Shown here piece by piece: positions 56,172 to 64,000 of a stretch of DNA of 64,000 nucleotides. Below the pieces are notes generated by a model that was not told the DNA's origin, made no database searches, and saw only the letters and a list, made by a program, of their open reading frames with translations. The stretch spans positions 496,001 through 560,000 of the forward strand of contig JBANAY010000004.1 in the NCBI GenBank assembly GCA_037952775.1. The letters are read 5' to 3'. The translations under genes and the position numbers were made by a program. This stretch comes from Clonostachys chloroleuca. Taxonomy: Eukaryota; Ascomycota; Sordariomycetes; Hypocreales; Bionectriaceae. Position 1 is the stretch's first letter. Every line of letters starts with the position of its first letter.

Positions 56172-57480
56172 TTAGCATGAATTGGGGTCTATATTGTATG
56201 GTTTCAGTCGTTCGACTTTCCCGGTCCCTGGAACAACTCTGAATTGATGCCTTTCTAGAGGGCGATTTTCCGAATCCAAGTCATATGAGACGCGTTGAAT
56301 CTTCCTTTTGTCCTCTGGAGTGTCAGGACGATCTTCCAGATGTGGGTACTTCTCCAGAAGCTGGGCTTTGACTTTGTCAAATCTGTCGTTGTTACTCGCT
56401 ATGATATGGGCGTGGGAAGTATTGATATCTGAACCCTCAAGCTTGTCAGGCAAAGCTTTTGTGTGCTTTTCTTCCATAGTAGCGTGTATATGTTGAACGG
56501 AGGGGTTGTTGTTTTCATCCCAGTGGACGGTACCAGTGCAGCCGCTCAGATCGTTCACGATCACCTCGTCGTCTTTCCCCACCACCCTGGAGGACACAAA
56601 TCTATCCTCCGGCACGACCCATTTCTTTGGTCCATCTCCGTCTGGATCTGGATCGTCCGCATGCTTGGGGTCTTCTCCTAGGACGCGCTTCTTGATCGAG
56701 CAGAATTTTGCTTCACTCTGGGCATCGGTCTTCTTGTTGCCCTTGTCCTCTTTTTTAAGATCAGCATTCTTCGCATCCTGGCTGGGCTTCTTTCCAGTGG
56801 CCTTGTTGGGAGCTATAGCCTTCTTGTTGCTGGAAGCCTTGATAGAAGAAGTCTCGTTCTTACTGCTCGTAGTCTTCTTACTACCAGGAGCCTTCTTCGG
56901 GGTAGCCTTCTTAGGACTGGCCTTTCTAGAAGCAGTTTTCTTCCGACTATAAGCTCCCTTTCTAGAACCTGTTCTTGCGATGAACAGTCTTCTTGGGACC
57001 TTCTTTCTTGGAAGCTGCCTTCTTAGGCGCTGGTTTCTTGGACGGTATCTTCTTGGTAGCTGTCTTCTTAGATGCTGCCTTCTTAGGTGCTGCTTTCTTG
57101 GGTGCAGCAGCCTTCTTGGTGGTAGCAGCCTTCTTGGTGGTGGTAGCCTTCTTAGGAGTAGCAGCCTTTTTGGGAGTAGGAGCTTTCTCAGGAGGAGGAG
57201 CTTTCTTAGGAGCAGCAGGCTTCTTGGGAGCGGTGATCTTAGGACCTGCGGATTTCTTGCTCCTTTTTTCAATGTTCGACTTCTTAGATGTCGATTGAGT
57301 CGGGGTGTATTGGGTATTTTCTCCATCGGGCCCAGGCTTGCGTTTGATGTCGCGGCTTTCCATCATGTAATTAACATCGCTCTGGTCAGTGCGGATGCGC
57401 ATGCCAATATCAGTATTCGGCGTAGCTGAGATGAGCCGAAGCAGGGGAGGTATCAGCATTAAGTATCCAAGTCGAGGCAT
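56172..57480 (-). CDS. secreted Lys/Ala-repeat protein with C-terminal Cys...His domain; frame change near 56,970
   Basis: Unnamed. The start at 57480 gives a signal peptide (MPRLGYLMLIPPLLRLISA) ahead of a ~90-residue region of KKA/KKP/KKT repeats, like a histone H1 tail. At about 56,960-57,000 the coding frame shifts by one; downstream the other frame continues with RKASPKKATPKK-type residues and a distinct globular domain (from ~WVVPEDRF). That domain carries DLSGCTGTVHWDENNNPSVQ followed by HIHA, i.e. a Cys and a His about 16-18 residues apart, then a predicted helical segment. The Cys-His spacing recalls deamidase-fold (CheD/CNF-type) proteins and fungal secreted proteins with a GCT motif, but I cannot show activity. 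No intron longer than ~40 nt fits the break, so a sequencing error, a real frameshift or a pseudogene are all possible. Confidence 0.6.
56990..57240 (-). repeat. in-frame Lys-Lys-Ala tandem repeats
   Basis: Short imperfect coding repeats built on AAGAAGGCN-type units (KKA/KKP/KKT) inside the gene above. In other frames the same DNA reads as Leu/Arg-rich, which shows that the repetition is in the DNA. Length variation by slippage is likely and may underlie the nearby frame change. Confidence 0.8.
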
Positions 57481-58165
57481 CTTGCGATCTAGATGAGCTC
57501 GCTTGAAAGAAAGAATAGCAAAAACAGCAGTGAAACGTAGGTGGAAGGGAGCAGCCAGTTGCTTAGTAGACTTTATGGCTTGTATTTTCTTCCTAGACAG
57601 CAATTAATCAAGACAGCAAACGACGTTATTTTAAATTTCAGTATATGAAGTACAAATTTAGCCGTGAGGGTGCCTCGTAGGTAGATTGTGGCTGCTGACC
57701 GAGTGAGCAATTACCCTCCCTTGTGGTAGCCTTTGAAGTCAATTCACAGGATGCCAATGACATGTCGTTTCCATTTGGTGAATGTGTAAAAAGCACATGG
57801 CCTTATACGCCGCCTTACCGGGCGACTTGACTTGGACATATTTGTGAGCCATATAGATCACTATCGCAGTCACAATAGCTGGCACCAACCGTGTTGCCAT
57901 TGCATGCATTAGCACTTGGTATCTTGGCTAAGAAAAGTGGTGAGTGGTCAGAAGAAAGATCTGGCGCCAGCAGCGAACTGATGAAAGAACAGCGCTATTA
58001 ATAGACCATTTCATATGCTGCATGTTCTGTGTCTTGCACCTAACTACCTTTGGGCCTGTGTGCACCTAATATATATATCGAGGTTTCACTTCATTTGCTT
58101 ACCCGACTTCAGACCAACCAACGCTTCTATCTTGATTAATTTGTATCAAGAAACAGATAGGCAGG
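57481..58165. promoter_or_regulatory. divergent spacer
   Basis: 685 bp between the Lys-rich gene and the F-box gene, AT-rich, containing both promoters. No coding content. Confidence 0.4.
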
Positions 58166-60269
58166 ATGGATCTACACCGTCTGCCACGTGAGACCTTGTT
58201 GCAGATCGTAGGTTATCTTGCGGACTCACATCGACCAAGTCTTTACGCATTTGCACTGGCCAGTAAATCTTGCTACATCTCTGTGACTGTATTCATTTTC
58301 CGCCATATCCACCTCGCCCTTCGCAATCCTGGGGAACTGCAGCACGATGTTGATGCGCTTCTCGAGGCTCTCTCGCGAACAGACTCCTACCGCCACGTCT
58401 CTGCTCTCAGTCTCAAAGGATGCCTTGATGTCAAGACACCAATCGGCACACATCCGGGGTTCGATAGCATTGATCCCCAAGGCTGGTGGAAGAGTACGCT
58501 TGTGGAGGAACCTCGCATCAACACTCTGTTGCCGAACACTGAGCCCATTCATTGAGGAGAGTTCATCAATGATGACGACCGATATAATGACCGATCCTCT
58601 AACGATTATACAGTATGGGCCTCAATCATCAGCTTGATCAAAACCCTACCGTCTTTAGCCAAGCTAGTTTACGATTGCCCAGATCAATTTCCGCCTAGCC
58701 TGCTGGATGCCCTTCACAGCCATCATCCCCGATGCAGGCTTCACCACTTGAAACTCCGGCTACAGACCCTATCACGGGATTGCCCCGACCCTCACGAGAT
58801 GGCTCTAGCCACATCGCCGTGCCTTCATGGTGCCGGACTCTACTGCGCCTGGCGAGACTCGGAAGGGGTGGAGGAGGCCATGATGGAGCTTGTTGCCGGC
58901 CTGGCCCCCAACCTAAAGGAGGTTGCCGTAACAAAATTCAAGCCGCCAGGCGCAGACAGATATGCCCACCAGCGAGGGAAACGGAAAGGCCTTGCCGGTT
59001 TCCCCCCCCCCCCGCAGTGGAAATCTGGGGTCTTTGACCTCCCTGTCCCTCCTGGGGACGGTGTACCTTCTCTCACCCACCATTCTTCAGACTTGGTCCG
59101 GATTCACAGACTTCAGCTGCCTCCGCTATCTTGCGCTTGGGGGCGAAGGCGCGGGCTGGAGTCGGGACCACGTCAACGGGGTGAATGGCGAGGTGATGGC
59201 GTGGATGGCCCATAATTGCTCCTTCGATCAGTTGAAAGTCCTTCGCCTCGTACTAGAGCGCGATACTGATGACACCCAAAGGGCCAATTACGGCGACAAT
59301 GCAGTTCTCTTCTTCACATCTCTGGGGCCTCTGGATGAGCTTTCGGTAACAGGGCCGCTCGAGCCCAAGATTCTAAAAGCCATCCTACACCAGCATGGGC
59401 AGACTTTGGAGAAGCTGGGCCTTCATTCGTTAGAGGACGCATCTGGAAGGGACCCTGCCCAAGTCTCTCGACACGAAATACCCATGATATTCACCAAGGA
59501 ACATATCCAAGACATACATACCCAGTGTCCAATATTAGAGGAGCTGGCCATCCCAGTCAAACGTACACAATCTAACGCGGCCGAGGTCGACATCTACAAG
59601 AGTCTTGCCAGGCTGGACCGACTTAAATCACTATTCCTCATCCTCGACTGCTCCGACTGGCGGGTCTCTCGAGACAGCAGCTACGGTCCCGATCCTTCAT
59701 TTGACGAAGATGATCGCGAGGCTTGGTCGTTTAATGTGAAACGAGGCGATGTCCAGGCGGGCTTGATAAACAGTGCCGTCGACGAGACGCTGGCGCGGGC
59801 GATATGGGGCACGATCTGCCAGCACAAGGTCGGCAGGCGGCTGGAGTCACTCAGGCTGTGGACCACTGGCGGCGGCGTGTTTGGCAACGACCAGCAGGAA
59901 GCTCCGAGCTTATTCACGAGCCTGAGCCGTTCGTGGTCGATCACCCGGCTTCCCAGGGATGACAAGGAGGTTATCAGTGTCGAAGAACTGGGCAGACTCG
60001 CGAGGGAGGCTAGCGAGAAGCAGCATCTGGAAAAGGAGAGACGATGGAAGAGGGTTCAGATGTCCGCCCCCAATAACGCGACTGGGACAGCGACAATAGA
60101 AGAGAATCAGGGGGATGCGAAGAAGCCATCAGCGGAGCTAACAGATTCGGAGCTGGATGCTGTCGAATTAGACACAGAGGCCATGCGGCTCTTCCGTCGC
60201 ATCTGGCCCCGTCCTGAGAATAGCAAGGGCTGGCGCGAGGAGTGGGCAAGTTTCCCTCTTCATATCTAG
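58166..60269 (+). pseudogene. F-box protein gene, apparently disrupted
   Basis: Begins with an F-box (MDLHRLPRETLLQIVGYL...ALASKSCY), the SCF ubiquitin-ligase adaptor module, followed by LRR-like leucine-rich stretches; the intended length is ~700 aa. An in-frame TGA lies at 58553-58555, yet the same frame continues immediately after it with coding-looking residues into VWASIISLIKTLPSLAKLVY. A 120-nt intron 58494-58613 (GTACGC...ATTATACAG) would remove the TGA in phase. Further on, the frame changes at a C12 tract (59002-59013): GKRKGLAGFPPPP upstream and SGNLGSLTSLSLLGTVYLL downstream are in different frames, and a C11 tract would join them. The remainder to 60269 is a good open frame ending WREEWASFPLHI. 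So it is either a pseudogene or an intact gene with a homopolymer error. Confidence 0.65.
59002..59013. repeat. C12 homopolymer inside the F-box gene
   Basis: Twelve consecutive C residues at the point where the open frame changes. Such runs are error-prone in sequencing and slip-prone in vivo. Confidence 0.95.
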
Positions 60270-61225
60270 TAGTGCCTGGATGCTTATTAGGTTTGGAACA
60301 AGTAGCAGATTGTTGAATCAAATCCAAGGCTCCACGGGGGAGAAAACAAACCGAGGCTGGCATGGGGTCTACATGCCAGTAACTATTGAGGCCTCGTGCT
60401 GCTCTGTCGTAGCACTGTCTCGACACTGGCGTGAGGCTAGACAGCATTGCAACTCGGGGTTGCTATGCCTTCAACTCGTCTCAAAGTTAACGGCGGCGTA
60501 TTGAACTTGTTCCGAATTCCAGCTCCCTTAACATTAACCCAGTCTAAGCATCTCAGTCTGGTAGTCTAAGCCCCCCATATCATGTTTCACGATTGTTATT
60601 TTTGTTGTCACACAGCCACGCAGTCCGCATAATCCATATCCCCAAGTCTGAAACCAAAGTCAACAACTCTGTTTTGCATTATGGCTTTGTAGCTAGCATT
60701 AGACACGATTAGGCAGATTCTCCTCACAGAGGATAATTTCGAGGGACAGTGAATCTGGCACTGTATTCCTCGCATGCGCACCAATATCCATCCCCCCAAT
60801 ACATTTCGAATGTCGACCGCATCTCGCCCGTGGTTCATGTAGGATCCAAAAGAAGAATGAATATGTAATAAAAAATGATAATATGCAGCCATCGGGCAAT
60901 GCAAAAAAAAAAAAAAAAAAAAAAAAAAAAGATAAGATGATCCCAACGCCATGACAATCCTGGTCCGTGGCGGACTATTGCCTGTGATTGATAACTGAAC
61001 GCCAATTGAAAAACCGCTCCGAGGTATCTATTGTTTGGTCGATGAAGAGACAATTGGTCCGAAAGAAAAAAAACCCTCCCACCGAAATGTGATGATGAAA
61101 AATCCTCATGGTAAACATTAACGCCGACACTTTTTGGTGTATTACGATTGCGCCAGCTGAGCAACCCGCGGGGGGGGATACACGATTCCCCAATCACATC
61201 ATCATCGTGCCCGTTTGGCCTGGTG
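60270..61225. other. intergenic spacer with A28 run
   Basis: 956 bp between converging genes. It includes an A28 homopolymer at 60903-60930. No gene recognised. Confidence 0.5.
60903..60930. repeat. A28 homopolymer
   Basis: Longest homopolymer in the window. No target-site duplication or open frame next to it suggests a retrotransposed insert, so it looks like a simple mononucleotide repeat. Confidence 0.95.
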
Positions 61226-61731
61226 CTATAAGACTAACAGTCCGACGATGAAGAAGCCGAGGAGGCCAACCATGGAACTCTCGGCATGCTGGGGGATTGT
61301 GGCCCCCGCCGTCGTGTCTGGGGGCTGCGAAGTCGATTGGCTGGCCTGCGTTGCGCTGGTCTTGGTGACTGTGGCAGATCCTAGACATTGAGATTGATTA
61401 GCCCCGAATGAACCAAGAAGGAGAAAAAGAAACTCCTCAATTGCGACGAGCATGGCCACACACACAACGCCAGAGCATTGGGTAGGGTTGCCGGTAGCTA
61501 GAGAAGACGGGAGCACAACTCACTCGTTGAATTTGAAGAGGCCCATTGAGCTGTGGTCGTCGAATTGGCGCTGTGCCCGGGCGTGCTCGGTGACTCGGGC
61601 GCGGGCCATAAGACATTGTCCAATGACCCCGAGGCCGTCATGACATGGACCGTGACGGCATTGTCTGGGCCGGCAGCAACAGCCTGGATTGCGACGGCGC
61701 CGCAGACTGCGAGCACTTGAGCGAGGCGCAT
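61226..61731 (-). CDS. small Ser/Thr-rich secreted protein with GPI-type tail
   Basis: Predicted cell-wall or plasma-membrane protein of 120 aa; no named family. Exons are 61731-61524 and 61380-61226, with a 143-nt intron (GTGAGT...ATGTCTAG) that splits an Arg codon. A signal peptide (MRLAQVLAVCGAVAIQAVAA) is followed by a short N-terminal domain with SGSLDNVLWPAPESPSTPG, then a Ser/Thr-rich stretch (SATVTKTSATQASQSTSQ) suited to O-glycosylation, and a hydrophobic end (MVGLLGFFIVGLLVL) after a small-residue site HAESS, which fits a GPI-attachment signal. This layout is common in filamentous-fungal surface proteins of the small cell-wall type. The function is unknown. Confidence 0.8.
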
Positions 61732-64000
61732 CGCGATAGCTCTTCTTATTTGCAGGTCTTGGCGAGGCAGGGGGTGCACTGAGCCAAGCTGCGGGAAGAG
61801 CTGTGCTTGATAAGGGCCCCGTCTGGACGTTTGCGTCTATTTGCTTATGTATCAAGTAATTGCCGTCTTGGCGAACGTGGAGGACGGGCAGGGCGCTTTC
61901 TTAATTGCTCGCAATTAGAGACAGTGGCAGAATAGAATGGCTCTGGAGAGAAGACGGGGCGCGGCGCTCGCTGCAAAAGGAGGATGGGCGGGCTAGCAGG
62001 AAATAGTCAGGAGAAACTATACAGCCATCGAATCGTGCCAGCGTTAGATGGAGAGATCTCTCGGTGCAGGTAAATTAGTAGTCGGGGGCAATCAAGGAGG
62101 CGAGAGAGGCGGACAACAGGACGATGTACCGGCCATGGACTCTAATACATATCTACGTTGCTCAACCGGACCAGAGTGAACTGCAAGACGGCCCAGGTTT
62201 CGGTGATTTGGGAATGGGGGGGGGGGAGTATCTCTACCCTGGTCGGAACCCACACGCATTATCGCGAATCCCTGCTGACATGGCTGCGAACATGGGCTGG
62301 GAGTTGGTGGCTCGACACTGCTCCTGGCCGTTATGGGGCAATTCGCCTGTGCTGCAAGTGGCTCCAGCTGCCCAGATGGACCGTAGTGACCTAATCCCAG
62401 CGCAGACAAGCCTGGAAGGGTGGGTGGATGGCCACTACGCAACGTCCAGGGCCAGAGCCGGTAGATACCAACGCAGGCCAGATTGCGCTGCGACGCGATA
62501 GGACAGACCTCAAGAAGTGTCTGCTGCCAGATAATACTTTTGTGTACAGCGTTATACGAGCACCTGCACCGGGCTTGCAGTAGCTGCCTTTCATCGTGCA
62601 TAAGTGAGCCGGTACTCGCAATGTACATGCATTTGCCATGGGCAACCGCGTGTGCCAGCGCTGTACCTAGCCGCATTCTGTCGTCTTTTCGATATGCATG
62701 CACACGGGAGCATTACGTATGCGCCCACAAACACCGAGACCGTTTGAGCAGCAAGATGCATGATGCGCGTACAGCCAGGCACTACTGCTCTGCACCTCCA
62801 ATAATACTACTGCACTAGTCATGTTTGTATCGCCGATCCCATGGCACAGCGGCCTTGTTCATAAACTCTAGTGCAAATCCCCACCGAATGCATCAGGATT
62901 TTTTATGGACGCATCCTGCTTTTTTTTTTTTTCTCACGGACGCCGCCTCGGCCGCTATCTTGACGCCGCGATAACGCAAACGGCGGGATGCTCAGAAAAC
63001 AACACACAAACGTAGCCCACCTCACCCAGAGTGTTTGGCCACATCTAGACAGGCCGCTACCGTCGGGCGCCGCTCGCCTGTCGCATCTCTCCCCATGGGC
63101 AAGCACCCAGGCAGCCTCGTACGAGGTGATAACGCGGTGACTGACTGTGCAGATTGCATCATGCGCCCATAAAATGGTACACATCTTCTTCGCTTGGGCG
63201 AGCAGAGGGGAAACTAACACCCCTCTGTTGCAATTAGGAAATATTGGCTTTCACCCCCGGCAGCCGATCTTGCAGCATGGCATTATGCCTTCACCGGGCC
63301 AAAAAGCTTAGTACCATCGACGGTTCCAGACAAAAATGGGGTTTTCGGAGGTACCACCACCAGTGCAGAGCATGACCCGGCCGCCTAGTGTCATCTCTGA
63401 ATTTTATTTTTTATTTTCCCGCAGCCCTCTGAAGATTGTTCGGCTGCTAGCCAGAGGTCCACTGTCTACGCACGCGCAGCCAGCGCGCTCCTGTGAGTGG
63501 CCTGGCCCAGATCTAGGTAATTTCGTAGCCTGGCCTGCTAGGTCTCTCATCTGCAGGCCTTCCAGTGGGCCGTCCAATTCCCTTATCCATGGCTCTTCCC
63601 GCCCGCAGACGAGGCCGCCGTCCAAGGGGGTGGGCTCGTGTGACATTGGATGCAACTCAACACCGTCCCATATCGTGTCGAGCTCGGTCGGCACAGGTGT
63701 GACCAAATGGTCTATCCTTCTCCGCTTCATCGCCTGGTCGGTGTTGTTATTCTTGATCACGGCGTGTCCATCACTTCCCGGCGAATGGATCAAAGGATGG
63801 ATCCAAGTCAATGGACGGATGGATATTACTGCAGGTTCTGATAATACCTCTGAAACTCGGAGGTAGAGGGGAACATTTGCCTCCGGTCCGTCTAAAGTCC
63901 ACCAGGCTGCGAGTCGACAGGTCTCCATGGGGGTGAAACACAGCTTCCCAAGTCCCGCATATCGGGCGGGATCCTTTCACAGCTCTCTCACTGGCCCCCC
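61732..64000. other. gene-poor right end of window
   Basis: 2.3 kb without a convincing gene. It contains a G11 tract at 62216-62226 and a T13 tract at 62920-62932. Open frames on both strands near 62,100-62,700 and 63,340-63,930 overlap each other antisense and lack protein features; an exon of a gene extending beyond the right edge cannot be excluded. Confidence 0.4.

Noticed and set aside
56971..56996. Short intron explaining the frame change in the Lys-rich gene
   Set aside because: The possible GT...AG pairs are only ~24-38 nt apart, shorter than any intron in the window.
60903..60930. A28 run as the tail of a retrotransposed copy
   Set aside because: No adjacent gene-like sequence lacking introns and no flanking target duplication was found.
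62092..62703. 203-codon minus-strand open frame
   Set aside because: It runs through a G11/C11 tract, has no domain, and overlaps a similar frame on the other strand.
63336..63928. Overlapping 170-codon frames on both strands at the right end
   Set aside because: They are mutually antisense, low-information, and have no signal peptide, domain or splice support.
1..64000. Apparent abundance of GGTACC/AGGTACCT palindromes in spacers
   Set aside because: By eye the GGTACC count is about 17, close to the ~16 expected by chance in 64 kb.
1..64000. CRISPR arrays, prokaryotic operons, intact transposons or terminal repeats
   Set aside because: No regularly spaced repeats, transposase or reverse-transcriptase motifs were seen; the window is eukaryotic nuclear DNA.

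Overview
The window reads as nuclear DNA of a filamentous ascomycete (Pezizomycotina), most likely a Sordariomycete such as a hypocrealean fungus. The evidence is many short GT-AG introns (about 50-100 nt) with CTAAC/CTGAC-like branch sites, ATP-citrate lyase split over two head-to-head genes (acl1/acl2), a GPI-anchored GH72 transferase, a Sordariomycete-style SKI8 N-terminus, and a moderate GC content with AT-richer spacers. The species cannot be named from sequence alone. Most genes were delimited by splicing exons together and checking reading phase at every junction.

Layout. 1-5400: divergent acl1 (cut by the left edge) and acl2, which make cytosolic acetyl-CoA from citrate. 5974-7566: a GEL/GAS cell-wall transferase. 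10209-12507: the septin CDC10 divergent from mitochondrial ribosomal protein bL32m. 13013-24997: SKI8, DNA polymerase delta subunit 4, the queuosine-salvage enzyme QNG1, SUMO-activating subunit UBA2, an SDR oxidoreductase, and a sphingoid-base-phosphate phosphatase. 25730-34565: RFC subunit 3, a double-BTB protein, a fungal coiled-coil protein, a MAPR/cytochrome-b5-like membrane protein, and CENP-X/MHF2. 35083-41830: mitochondrial ADP/ATP carrier, divergent RPS25/RPS5, and a GNAT acetyltransferase. 45111-54168: a very large DOCK-family Rho-type GEF converging on a peroxisomal ABCD transporter (PXA2-like). 55157-61731: DPH3, a secreted lysine-rich protein with a frame break, a broken-looking F-box gene, and a small Ser/Thr-rich GPI-type protein. 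Four gene-poor stretches (about 7.6-10.2, 36.5-39.0, 41.8-45.1 and 61.7-64.0 kb) hold nothing convincing.

The genes are mostly conserved housekeeping loci, with no biosynthetic cluster, CRISPR array or intact transposon. The noteworthy signals are structural. SKI8 and RPS25 each have a first coding exon consisting of the ATG alone, and gel has a 6-nt one. Two introns are GC-AG. Three G6 tracts in RFC3 and the DOCK gene each sit at a one-base frame break that one extra G would close, and a C12 tract marks a break in the F-box gene. The best candidate for something poorly described is the secreted Lys/Ala-repeat protein at 56172-57480, whose C-terminal domain has a Cys...His arrangement reminiscent of deamidase-fold proteins.
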